Virus record (IMG/VR): IMGVR_UViG_3300017917_002279
Coordinates: 1-26,680 of that record
Length of the DNA: 26,680 bases
Source of the DNA: a virus
Strand: one strand, 5' to 3'
The translations under genes and the position numbers were made by a program. The notes beneath the pieces were generated by a model. It was not told where the DNA came from and did no database searches. It saw only the letters and a program-made list of their open reading frames with translations. Positions 7,043 to 14,775 of the stretch are shown here, piece after piece (positions within the stretch are counted from its first letter, which is position 1; each line of letters starts with the position of its first letter).

Positions 7043-7762
7043 ATGAGTATAGTACTTCCAACAAAAAAAGTAAAGGCAAATAGAGTTAATCCTAAAAGAT
7101 TAATTATATATTCGAAGCCTAAAACAGGTAAAACAACAGCATTTGCTGGATTAGATGGTAATTTAATTATTGATCTAGAACAAGGTGCTGATTATGTAGA
7201 GGCTATGAAAGTTAAAGCAAATAATCTTCAAGAACTTAAAGAGATAGGTAAAGCAATTAAAGAAGCTAACTATCCATATGAGTATGTTACAATTGATACT
7301 GTAACAGCTTTAGAAGATATGGTTATGCCGCTTGCAATTAACTTATATAAACAAACACCAATGGGTAAGAATTATTCTGGAGACAGTATTCTTACTTTAC
7401 CTAATGGTGCCGGTTATTTATATGTTAGGCAAGCATTCTTTCAAGTTTTAGATTTTATTGATACTTTTGCTCCCCATATTATTTTATCTGGTCACATTAA
7501 AGACAAGCAGGTAGATGATAAGGGTGAGATGGTATTGTCTGCAAATATAGATTTGACAGGTAAAATAAAATCTCTAATTTGTGCTAATGCTGATGCAATT
7601 GGTTATATGTATAGAAAGGGTAATCAAACTATTTTGTCATTTAAGACAAATGAAGAGACTACCTGTGGTGCAAGACCAGAGCATTTAAGGAATGAAGAAA
7701 TAGTAATTTCTGAAATGATAGATGGTAAGCTAGTAACTTACTGGGATAAAGTGTATAAATAA
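7043..7762 (+). CDS. Sak4-like / AAA_24 phage ATPase (RecA-fold)
   Basis: A 239-residue P-loop protein of the phage 'nucleotide-binding' AAA_24 type, which includes the Sak4 single-strand-annealing ATPases. Walker A is YSKPKTGKTT (Lys30, Thr31). Walker B is EYVTIDT (Asp85). A later LSGHIKDK strand fits the RecA-like core, and a conserved ADAIGYMYRK segment follows. Family members assist strand annealing with a cognate SSB, and the very next gene encodes an SSB-like protein. The start ATG follows the preceding TAA by one nucleotide. I am confident of the ATPase fold; the recombinase role comes from family and neighbourhood. Confidence 0.85.
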   Translation: MSIVLPTKKVKANRVNPKRLIIYSKPKTGKTTAFAGLDGNLIIDLEQGADYVEAMKVKANNLQELKEIGKAIKEANYPYEYVTIDTVTALEDMVMPLAINLYKQTPMGKNYSGDSILTLPNGAGYLYVRQAFFQVLDFIDTFAPHIILSGHIKDKQVDDKGEMVLSANIDLTGKIKSLICANADAIGYMYRKGNQTILSFKTNEETTCGARPEHLRNEEIVISEMIDGKLVTYWDKVYK

Positions 7763-7777
7763 TAAAATAATAACAAA

Positions 7778-8470
7778 ATGGGACTAAGTACAAAAGATCT
7801 AGTAAACGAAAACAGTGGTGGTGGAACAGCAAAAACAATTGCTCCAGGAAACCATAGATTAAAAATCAACAGTTTAGTATTGGAGGACTTTCAATTTATT
7901 GATGGTGCAAAACATTTAGTACTAAATGTTGAGACAGAACCAATTGAAGGTTTTGAAGGTTTTCTAATTGACAAAGATGATGAAAGCAAAGGTAAGTATG
8001 CAGGTCAAATTGGTAGAGTAAAAGCTAGTCAATATGCATTTGCTGATGGACAAACAAAATCAGGAATTAAGGTTCAGAGAGATAGATCTCTAATGATGTT
8101 CCTTGCTAATTTGTCTAAAACATATGGTATAATGAAATGGTTTGAAGAGCAAGATAACAAGTTTAATACAATTGAAGAATTTGTAAAAAACTTTAGTGAT
8201 AATGCTCCTATCAAAGACAAGTATCTAGATTTTTGTATTGCTGGTAAGGAATATGAAAATAAGTCTGGTTATACTGCTTATGACATGTGGTTACCAAAAG
8301 CAGAAAATAATAAGTATGCTTATGGAGAAGAAGATTCTGAAAGAATTCTTAAATATGATGAGTCTAAACATCTTAAAAAATTAGAAGTTAAGCCAGTAGA
8401 AAATTTTGGTGATGATGATGATGATTTTTCACCAAAACCTAAAAAATCTTCTGACTTTAGTTTAGATTAA
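7778..8470 (+). CDS. Single-stranded DNA-binding protein, OB-fold type with acidic tail
   Basis: A 230-residue protein with the look of phage SSBs. It has an N-terminal flexible stretch with GGG, then beta-strands (NHRLKINSLVLEDFQF, then LVLNVETEPIEG), a mixed segment with Lys/Arg/aromatic residues, and a C-terminal linker ending in an acidic run (GDDDDDFSPKP) and SDFSLD. SSBs protect ssDNA and recruit partners by their acidic tails. It directly follows the Sak4-like ATPase, a common phage pairing, and is followed by a stem-loop region. The fold is inferred from pattern and context rather than a hard motif. Confidence 0.75.
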   Translation: MGLSTKDLVNENSGGGTAKTIAPGNHRLKINSLVLEDFQFIDGAKHLVLNVETEPIEGFEGFLIDKDDESKGKYAGQIGRVKASQYAFADGQTKSGIKVQRDRSLMMFLANLSKTYGIMKWFEEQDNKFNTIEEFVKNFSDNAPIKDKYLDFCIAGKEYENKSGYTAYDMWLPKAENNKYAYGEEDSERILKYDESKHLKKLEVKPVENFGDDDDDFSPKPKKSSDFSLD

Positions 8471-8525
8471 CAACTCCTGATAGAGGGGTTGTAATGGCCC
8501 CTTTATTCACTTAAACTGGGTTGCT
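8471..8525 (+). terminator. Overlapping stem-loops after the SSB gene
   Basis: Immediately after the SSB stop, CAACTCC (8471-8477) pairs with GGGGTTG (8485-8491) around a 7-nt loop (7 pairs, one G-T). The same G-run can instead pair as AGGGG (8484-8488) with CCCCT (8499-8503 region), so the two stems exclude each other. A short TTTATT follows. It could be a weak terminator, an RNA 3' end protector or an attenuator before the primase gene. Confidence 0.4.
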
Positions 8526-9509
8526 ATGATTTCTACAAAAAACTTAATATATGATTTGGCTGATGTTCCAAGAGAATGGGTATTTGAGCATTATCTTAAT
8601 CTGATAGAAAAACTTACTGGACAAAATATTAAAATTAAGTCTGTATTTAACACAAGAGAGAAAACTCCCTCTATGTGTATTTATATGGATAAAAACAATA
8701 TATATAAGTTCAAAGATTTTTCTTCAGGTAATGGTGGTGATTCTATTGCTCTTGTGCAAAGTCTATTTAATTTACCCACACGAGGTTCTGCAAGCTATAA
8801 GATTATTGAAGATTATAATCAGTATGTTTTAAACAATGGTTTTAATCCTATTAAATCTTATAAACAACACAGTAAATTTAAAGTTACTGATTATGAAATG
8901 CGGCACTGGAATACTCTTGATCAAAAATATTGGATGGGATATAGCATTGGTTCTAAATTATTATCTAGATACAATGTTGTTCCATTAGAATATTATATTA
9001 TGCAAAAGACTGATGAAAATGGTGTTTTGTCAAGTATAACTATCAAGGGTAATTATATCTATGGTTATTTTAAAGAAGACGGAACACTTTACAAGATTTA
9101 TCAGCCAAAAGTAAAAGATAGTAAATTTATCAAGGTAAGGGATTATATTCAGGGTACTGAACAATTATTGTTTGATAAACCATATTTGATTATTACATCA
9201 TCTCTAAAAGATTTAATGGCATATCAAAAACTAAGAATAAAAAATTCTGAAGCAATTGCACCAGATAGTGAGAATACTATGATACCTGAAAATATTATGA
9301 ATAACATATGTTCTAAGTATGAAAAAGTATGTGTGTTGTTTGATAATGATGAGGCTGGTATAAAAGCTGCAGAAAAATATAAATCTAAGTTTGGTTTTGA
9401 ATATGTTGTTTTAGATCTGGAAAAAGATTTATCTGATGCTATTAAAGTACATGGTGTAGATAAAGTAAGAAATAGATTATTACCTTTATTAAAATTACAT
9501 CTTTTATGA
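8526..9509 (+). CDS. Divergent DnaG-type primase with TOPRIM domain
   Basis: A 327-residue primase-like protein that would make RNA primers for the phage fork. Residues 40-80 follow the DnaG zinc-domain pattern (REKTPSMCIYMDKNN, then YKFKDFSSGNGGDSIAL), but the zinc-binding Cys/His residues are gone. The TOPRIM part shows the metal-site DND (LFDNDEAG, Asp273 and Asp275) and a KDLSDAI (Asp301, Asp304) element. The first TOPRIM motif is ITSSLKD (224-229), with Ser where the catalytic Glu normally sits. DnaG proteins are about 600 aa, so this is a short form without a helicase-binding domain. It starts after the stem-loop region and overlaps the nuclease gene by 4 nt. Confidence 0.8.
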   Translation: MISTKNLIYDLADVPREWVFEHYLNLIEKLTGQNIKIKSVFNTREKTPSMCIYMDKNNIYKFKDFSSGNGGDSIALVQSLFNLPTRGSASYKIIEDYNQYVLNNGFNPIKSYKQHSKFKVTDYEMRHWNTLDQKYWMGYSIGSKLLSRYNVVPLEYYIMQKTDENGVLSSITIKGNYIYGYFKEDGTLYKIYQPKVKDSKFIKVRDYIQGTEQLLFDKPYLIITSSLKDLMAYQKLRIKNSEAIAPDSENTMIPENIMNNICSKYEKVCVLFDNDEAGIKAAEKYKSKFGFEYVVLDLEKDLSDAIKVHGVDKVRNRLLPLLKLHLL

Positions 9510-9931
9510 GCTGGATATATCAAGGCAAGGAATTTACTGAAAAGGACATTCCTGAAAATGGGATTGGTTTTGTTTACATTATGTCTGCTATTATTGACGG
9601 AAAGTCTGTTATATATATTGGTAAGAAAAACTTCTTTGCTAATATAAAAAAGCCTCTTGGAAAAAAAGCTTTAGCAATGTCTACGGACAAAAGGCTTAAA
9701 AAATATAAGAGAGAACTTAAGCCAGACTTTATGAAATATTACAGCAGTAATAAAATTCTTAAAGATGCAAATAAAGCAGGTGTAGTAATTAAAAGAGAAA
9801 TCCTAAAAATTTGTTACTCAGCTATGGAGCTAACATACCAAGAAACAAAGTACCAGTTTATATATGAGGTACTTGAAAAGAAAGAATATTTAAATGGAAA
9901 TATTCTAGGCAGGTTTTACAAATTCAAATAA
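9506..9931 (+). CDS. GIY-YIG-type endonuclease
   Basis: A 141-residue protein with the two-strand signature of GIY-YIG nucleases: GFVYI (Tyr24) and, after a hairpin, VIYIGKKNFF (Tyr37-Gly39). A basic segment (TDKRLKKYKRELKPDF), YYSSNKIL and IKREILKICYSAMELTYQE follow. Glu113 is a candidate catalytic Glu, and Asn130 (YLNGNILGRFY) closes the domain. The arrangement resembles phage stand-alone nucleases such as the T4 DenA (endonuclease II) group, which cut host DNA, more than homing enzymes, since no DNA-binding repeat domain is attached. It overlaps the primase gene by 4 nt (ATGA). Exact target is unknown. Confidence 0.75.
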   Translation: MSWIYQGKEFTEKDIPENGIGFVYIMSAIIDGKSVIYIGKKNFFANIKKPLGKKALAMSTDKRLKKYKRELKPDFMKYYSSNKILKDANKAGVVIKREILKICYSAMELTYQETKYQFIYEVLEKKEYLNGNILGRFYKFK

Positions 9932-9933
9932 TT

Positions 9934-10335
9934 ATGACAGAAGAACAATTAATGGAAGTCTTGATCCAATTAGCGGATCAGGGGGTTACTGGTATTAAAG
10001 TATATTATGAGGGTGGTGGAGATAGTGGGGCTATTGATAGTATAGTATATACAGATAAAGAAAATCCAGAATGGGATGATATTCAAACATTAAATAGTTG
10101 GGAAAAAGATATATTTCTTACTAGTATAAATTCTGAAGCTCATTCGCAAATTGAGAATTTTGCTCATCAAACAATACTTGATAATATTGAGGATTGGTGG
10201 AATGATGAAGGTGGTTATGGAGATTTATTAATTAAAGTTCCTTCAGGTGAATATATTGTGTATAACAATATCAGAATCACAGAAGTTGAAGAATATAACC
10301 ATGGAGGTAATTTATTTAAAAAAACAGAAGACTAA
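9934..10335 (+). CDS. DUF6878-like protein (133 aa)
   Basis: A 133-residue acidic protein. The pattern 'LADQGVTGIKVYYEGGGDSGAID' near the start, then a mid-protein ENFAHQTILDNIEDWWNDEGG with GDLLIKV and a late beta segment, matches what I know of DUF6878 proteins, found in phages and on conjugative plasmids, with no known activity. It is the first of a tight set, with 1-nt overlap to the next gene (TAATG), ending in the VWA and MoxR genes. The ATG follows CAAATAATT without a Shine-Dalgarno. Function is unknown. Confidence 0.6.
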   Translation: MTEEQLMEVLIQLADQGVTGIKVYYEGGGDSGAIDSIVYTDKENPEWDDIQTLNSWEKDIFLTSINSEAHSQIENFAHQTILDNIEDWWNDEGGYGDLLIKVPSGEYIVYNNIRITEVEEYNHGGNLFKKTED

Positions 10336-10676
10336 TGTCACATCCAATACAGCATGCTAAGTCATCAGTAAAAAGATGGGGTGGACAAATATCTGATTAT
10401 CAGCAAATTCATGAATGGTTTGATGAAACTAAGGCTTGGATTGGACACAGCAAGCATAGAATGTTCCGTCATCACAGTGAGGGTATATTTGAATGTGAGA
10501 AAATATTTGGATCAAGCTTTACAAACTCTGATGGTATAACTGTATACACAAGATATGTTGGAGAACAACATGTAAAAGAGGATTGCAATGGATATATTCC
10601 TACCGCAAAAGAATGGGTGGATAATATAAATACACCTACAGAATGGATGATTAAAACTTTAAAAATTGAAGATTAA
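10335..10676 (+). CDS. DUF6915-like protein (113 aa)
   Basis: A 113-residue protein with an unusually His/Trp-rich set of conserved-looking motifs: MSHPIQHAKSSVKRWGG, IHEWFDETKAWIGHSKHRMF, FRHHSEGIFECEKIFG and GEQHVKEDCNGYIPTAKEW. These match my recollection of the DUF6915 family, small phage and mobile-element proteins of unknown function. The clustered His, Glu and Asp (RHHSEG, EQHVKED) could bind a metal. It overlaps its neighbours by 1 nt on both sides (TAATG), implying coupled expression with the DUF6878-like and downstream genes. Confidence 0.65.
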   Translation: MSHPIQHAKSSVKRWGGQISDYQQIHEWFDETKAWIGHSKHRMFRHHSEGIFECEKIFGSSFTNSDGITVYTRYVGEQHVKEDCNGYIPTAKEWVDNINTPTEWMIKTLKIED

Positions 10677-11086
10677 TGATTTTAAGTAAAGATGAAGTCA
10701 AAAATTTAGTAAATATGATGAGGTCATCAGATAAAGAAAATCACTATCTTGTATATAAAGTTTTAGAACAACTAGATTTAGATGCAAATCTTGGAGAAAT
10801 ACTTGTTATTTTTAGATTTGGTATGTTTAAACTAGATATATGGAAAGATGATTGTAAAAAGGTCTATGATTTTATAGAACAAAAACTATATGATTATAAT
10901 GGTGGTTGGGATTCAAAACCTACTACAAGTGATCTCCTGTCATTACTGACTAAGAATAATGCTTCTAAAGATTCTATAGAATTATTTCTAGAGTACTTTA
11001 TGATGAATCTTGGTGGGATGTTGAGTAATATGGGGTATCCAACAGACAAGTTTGATCTAACAATTAAATTAAAAGACAATGGATAA
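10676..11086 (+). CDS. Unknown phage protein sharing the NMMxSxDxxN motif (136 aa)
   Basis: A 136-residue protein of mixed helices with no known domain. It begins with the window's recurring motif: EVKNLVNMMRSSDKENHYLV (from about residue 7). A middle FRFGMFKLDIWKDDC stretch and a Leu/Met-rich helix (ELFLEYFMMNLGGML) follow. The first base of its ATG is the last base of the previous stop, and its end overlaps the VWA gene by 8 nt, so it belongs to the same translational unit. It may be an adapter for the downstream VWA/MoxR pair, but there is no direct evidence. Confidence 0.65.
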   Translation: MILSKDEVKNLVNMMRSSDKENHYLVYKVLEQLDLDANLGEILVIFRFGMFKLDIWKDDCKKVYDFIEQKLYDYNGGWDSKPTTSDLLSLLTKNNASKDSIELFLEYFMMNLGGMLSNMGYPTDKFDLTIKLKDNG

Positions 11087-12257
11087 ACAGCAGAGTCTAA
11101 GTAAAATTAGCAAAGAGCTAATGCTTAAAGAGCCCTATTATGGGTTTTTTCTTATTATGTTAAATAAGATATGGAGAAATAATGTACCTACAGCAGGTGT
11201 GAGTAAGAATGGAATTAATTATCAATTGACAATTAATGAGAAATTCTGGGAAAGTTTAAATGAACAGCATCAAATGGGTTTATTAAAACATGAATTACTT
11301 CATATTGCTTTTGGGCACTTAATCAGTTTCAGTTCTTTTGGTAATAAAAAACTAGCTAATGTAGCAATGGATATGGAGATCAATCAATATATTGATCCGG
11401 AATATTTGCCAGAAGGAGGCATAGATATAAATAACTATGAAGATCTTAATCTTGATAGAAAAGCAGGCTGTAGATATTATTATGATAAACTACAACAGCT
11501 TAAAGATGAGAAGGATAAGAATGGTACTTGCGGGAATGAACCTATGGACAATTTATTAGATGATATAGACAGTGGAAATATTCCTGATCATAGTACATGG
11601 GAAGAGTTTGCTGATCTTAGTGAAGCTGAGAAAAAACTAATTGAGAAGCAAATTCAAAAAGTTTTATCAGATGCTAAAGAACAAACTATTAAGAAGCGCG
11701 GGAATGTTCCAGGTGAGATAGAAGATGTAATTGTAATAGAAGAAATTACTCCACCAAAATTTGATTGGCGTGGGTATATTAGAAGATTTACTGGTATTAG
11801 TACTAAAGTATTTACTAAGAAAATCCGCAGAAAAGAAAATAGAAGGTTTGTTGAAAATCCAGGTTTGAAGATTAAAATGAAACAACACATGTTGTTAGCC
11901 ATAGATACTTCAGGATCTGTAAGTAATGAAGAGCTAAGTGAGTTTATGAATGAAATACATCATATTTATAAAGCTGGTGTTGACATTACAATAGTTCAGT
12001 GTGATACAAGTATTAATTCTATTGAAACATATAAGGGTAAGTATGAGTTAAATGCAATTGGAAGAGGTGGGACAGAATTTGATCCCGTCCTAGATTATTA
12101 TAATGAAAACCAAAGGAAATATACTAGCCTGGTGTATTTTACTGATGGTGAGTGTTATACATCTGTAATACCAAAAGGAAATGTTCTTTGGGTTTTGTCA
12201 GAAAGATCACATATGAATGACAGTTTACCAGGTAAAGTAATTAAATTAGAACTATAA
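11079..12257 (+). CDS. VWA protein with metallopeptidase-like domain (DUF2201 type)
   Basis: A 392-residue two-domain protein. The N-terminal part has HELLHIAFGH (His71, Glu72, His75, His80), a zincin-type HExxHxxxxH motif, followed by ANVAMDMEINQYI, as in the DUF2201 metallopeptidase-like family. A charged linker follows (about residues 130-265). The C-terminal von Willebrand A domain (about 268-392) has a complete metal-ion site: DTSGS (Asp276, Ser278, Ser280), Thr332 (GGTEF) and YFTDGE (Asp356). VWA domains bind protein partners and often serve MoxR ATPases, which is what the next gene encodes. This suggests a chaperone or remodelling pair. Whether the zincin part is proteolytic cannot be decided. 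Confidence 0.85.
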   Translation: MDKQQSLSKISKELMLKEPYYGFFLIMLNKIWRNNVPTAGVSKNGINYQLTINEKFWESLNEQHQMGLLKHELLHIAFGHLISFSSFGNKKLANVAMDMEINQYIDPEYLPEGGIDINNYEDLNLDRKAGCRYYYDKLQQLKDEKDKNGTCGNEPMDNLLDDIDSGNIPDHSTWEEFADLSEAEKKLIEKQIQKVLSDAKEQTIKKRGNVPGEIEDVIVIEEITPPKFDWRGYIRRFTGISTKVFTKKIRRKENRRFVENPGLKIKMKQHMLLAIDTSGSVSNEELSEFMNEIHHIYKAGVDITIVQCDTSINSIETYKGKYELNAIGRGGTEFDPVLDYYNENQRKYTSLVYFTDGECYTSVIPKGNVLWVLSERSHMNDSLPGKVIKLEL

Positions 12258-12261
12258 AGTT

Positions 12262-13431
12262 ATGAGTCAAGTACAGTTAAACGTTGAAGAATTAAAAAGT
12301 TTTATTAAGCATATGGTTAAAAATAACCAGCATATTCAAACTGAAGGTAAAGTACCTGTAGCAATTAATATTGAGGGTGATGCGGGTCTTGGTAAGACTT
12401 CTGCTATTATGCAATTAGGTAAAGAACTTAATATGCAGGTTGTAAAATTAAATTTATCTCAGCTTGAGGAATTGGGTGATTTGGTTGGTTTTCCAGTTAA
12501 AGAATTTGAAATTCAAAATGCAGAAGGTAAAACTACATGGATTAATGAATCTCAGATAAATGCAGCTACTAATAAAGGGTATAAGGTTGTTGGAAAAAGG
12601 ATGTCACATGCTGCACCAGAATGGATTCAAGGTAAAGGTGAAGGTGGGTTCTTGATTCTTGATGACTATACTCGTGCAGATCATAGATTTATGCAAGCTA
12701 CTATGGAAATTTTAGATAGGCAAGAATATGTTTCTTGGAAGCTACCTAAGAACTGGCATGTTATCTTAACTACTAATCCAGATAATGGTGATTACAATGT
12801 AACTAGTCTTGATGTTGCTCAGAAGACAAGATTTATTTCTGTAGAATTAAAATATGATTCTGATGTTTGGGCTAAATGGGCTGAGAAAGCAGGAATAGAT
12901 GGTAGATGTATTAATTTTATGTTGATGCACCCAGAGCTTGTAACTCAAAGAGTTAATCCAAGATCTATTACCACTTTCTTTAATGCTATTAGTTCTATAG
13001 ATAAATTTGAAGATGAGCTACCACTTGTTCAAATGATTGGTGAAGGTTCTGTTGGGGCAGATTTTAGTTCTATGTTTACTATGTTTATTAATAATAAACT
13101 TGATAGAATTATTTCTCCGGCAGATATTCTTACTAAGGACAAAGACTATGTAATGAATGCTCTTACAAATGCTGTAGGCAAGGATGACAATTTTAGGGCA
13201 GATATCTCCAGTGTTATTGCTACAAGATTAATTAATTATTCTGTAGTTCAAGCAAACAATGGACCTATTTCCCAAGCTATTGTAGACAGATTAGCTACAA
13301 TTACTACTGATTGTGAAGCATTTACAAATGACTTGAGATATTATATGATCAAGGAGATTGTAAATGGAAATAAGGTCAAATTTGCTAAACTCATGCAGAA
13401 TACTAATGTGGTGAAGATGGCTATCAGCTAA
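12262..13431 (+). CDS. MoxR-type AAA+ ATPase
   Basis: A 389-residue AAA+ ATPase. Walker A is IEGDAGLGKT (Lys45), Walker B GFLILDDYTRAD (Asp134, Asp135), sensor 1 ILTTNPDNGDYN (Asn172), and a likely arginine finger AQKTRF (Arg190), with the C-terminal lid helices following. The second-domain layout and the 'LSQLEELGDLVGFP' insertion fit the MoxR/AAA_5 group, whose members remodel protein complexes together with a VWA partner (as in RavA-ViaA). The gene starts 4 nt after the VWA gene, so the two are surely co-expressed. A substrate is not evident; virion or replication complexes are possible. Confidence 0.9.
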   Translation: MSQVQLNVEELKSFIKHMVKNNQHIQTEGKVPVAINIEGDAGLGKTSAIMQLGKELNMQVVKLNLSQLEELGDLVGFPVKEFEIQNAEGKTTWINESQINAATNKGYKVVGKRMSHAAPEWIQGKGEGGFLILDDYTRADHRFMQATMEILDRQEYVSWKLPKNWHVILTTNPDNGDYNVTSLDVAQKTRFISVELKYDSDVWAKWAEKAGIDGRCINFMLMHPELVTQRVNPRSITTFFNAISSIDKFEDELPLVQMIGEGSVGADFSSMFTMFINNKLDRIISPADILTKDKDYVMNALTNAVGKDDNFRADISSVIATRLINYSVVQANNGPISQAIVDRLATITTDCEAFTNDLRYYMIKEIVNGNKVKFAKLMQNTNVVKMAIS

Positions 13432-13524
13432 AACAGTGATAGAAAATTTACCCTTTTAATCAAACAATAAACAATTTAATAACTAAGATAGGGGAAGGTA
13501 ATACTTCCCCTAATCTTTATAATT
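13432..13524 (+). promoter_or_regulatory. 93-nt gap with a strong hairpin (13489-13512)
   Basis: This is the longest gap in the window. An A-rich leader-like stretch (AATCAAACAATAAACAATTT) is followed by a hairpin: TAGGGGAAG (13489-13497) pairs with CTTCCCCTA (13504-13512) around loop GTAATA. That is 9 perfect pairs, extendable by three more across a one-base bulge. The stem ends 12 nt before the next ATG with no T-run after it, so it may be a leader structure or a processing and 3'-end signal rather than a classic terminator. No clear promoter was identified. Confidence 0.5.
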
Positions 13525-14775
13525 ATGGTTATGGAAAAATATGTTCATATAGATTTACATAGTGATTGTAATTCAGACTATATTAGTGGTTTTGATGTAG
13601 AGATAGAAGAAGGTTTAGAAAACAATATAACTAGTTTTGTAAACGCAGAAAAATATGTTCCTCAAAAAGGAGATTTAATATATTTATTACCCGGTGTAAA
13701 TATTCCAAGAGTTAAACTAAAGGATTTAACTTTAAATCTTGGTATTAAAGTTACAAGAGATTCTGAAAAAGCTAATATTATATTTAGCGGCAAAAGCAGT
13801 ACAGGTAAAATGACTTCATCTAAATGGTCTTATATGGCAGATGCAAATGCTATTTTAGAGTTTGTAAAAAGTGTATGCAAAGATGAATATTATATTGAAA
13901 AATTAGAAACAGCAATTACTATATCAGGTGCTACTAATATTTTAGCTTCTTGGTCAGATATGAGAAATTGTCTATGTAATGAAAATAAAATTGAGTATGA
14001 AAGTACTTATATCTATGCAATAGAATCTGAATATTTAGAGATATATAATAACATTCAAGGTAAAAGTGTTTATGATGAATCTGAGTTAATTGCTAACATT
14101 AATGGTGATGATTCTACTATTATAGATGAACAAGTTTATCAGCAATTAAAAACTATGTTTGAAAGCTCAGATGATGATAATCATATTCTTGCTATGGAGA
14201 TTATGGCAAATTCTCATTATGAAAAGAGTATTCTTTATTTGCAAATGTTATTAAGTGATTATTCTTATAAGATAAATAATTCTCATACTAAAAACCATGT
14301 GAACTTTAAATCAATGCTTAGTTATTTCAATTGGGCACCTAGGGACATTAGTAGCAGAAATGCTGATGATATAATTAACAAAATTGATGAGAAAAAGTTA
14401 ATTACTCTGGATATGATCAAGAGAGTATATACTGAATATCAAGATAGTATTCATAGAAGCATTTATAATGATGATGTATTTGAGATTAAAGAAATAACTA
14501 TCAAACAAGAGTATCTTGATAAACTTAATCTATCTTCTCTAAATTTAATTAATCCTGAAGAAGAAAAAAATCTTGAGGTCACAGATCCAGTAGATGAAAT
14601 AGTTACAGATGAGCTTATAGAAGCTGCATTAACTAACATTAACCGTAATGAACTTAAGTCAGAGTTAATAGCAATAGAAGAAGAGTTAACTCAAGAACAG
14701 GAAACTCCTGAAGAAGAATTAAATAATAATCAAACAGAAGAAAGTAATGGCGGAGATGATTTTGAATGGTTCTGA
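13525..14775 (+). CDS. Large acidic unknown protein with SSB-tail-like C-terminus (416 aa)
   Basis: A 416-residue protein without a recognised domain. The first ~120 residues look alpha/beta (MEKYVHIDLHSDCNSDYISG, then KGDLIYLLPGVNIPRVK and NIIFSGKSSTGKM, which is not a proper P-loop). The middle is helical and includes the window's recurring motif (QLKTMFESSDDDNHILAMEI, residues 207-226). The last ~60 residues are Glu/Asp/Asn-rich and end in GGDDFEWF, an acidic-aromatic tip like that of SSB tails. ATG 13525 or 13531 could be the start. It overlaps the PD-(D/E)XK nuclease gene by 29 nt. Likely a replication or recombination accessory protein, by context only. Confidence 0.65.
   Translation: MVMEKYVHIDLHSDCNSDYISGFDVEIEEGLENNITSFVNAEKYVPQKGDLIYLLPGVNIPRVKLKDLTLNLGIKVTRDSEKANIIFSGKSSTGKMTSSKWSYMADANAILEFVKSVCKDEYYIEKLETAITISGATNILASWSDMRNCLCNENKIEYESTYIYAIESEYLEIYNNIQGKSVYDESELIANINGDDSTIIDEQVYQQLKTMFESSDDDNHILAMEIMANSHYEKSILYLQMLLSDYSYKINNSHTKNHVNFKSMLSYFNWAPRDISSRNADDIINKIDEKKLITLDMIKRVYTEYQDSIHRSIYNDDVFEIKEITIKQEYLDKLNLSSLNLINPEEEKNLEVTDPVDEIVTDELIEAALTNINRNELKSELIAIEEELTQEQETPEEELNNNQTEESNGGDDFEWF

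Noticed and set aside
11654-11902. Two minus-strand frames inside the VWA gene
   Set aside because: Antisense to a well-supported domain; composition typical of a shadow frame.
13800-13818. GKSSTGKM in the 416-aa protein as a P-loop
   Set aside because: Spacing is not GxxxxGK[ST] and no Walker B partner is visible.
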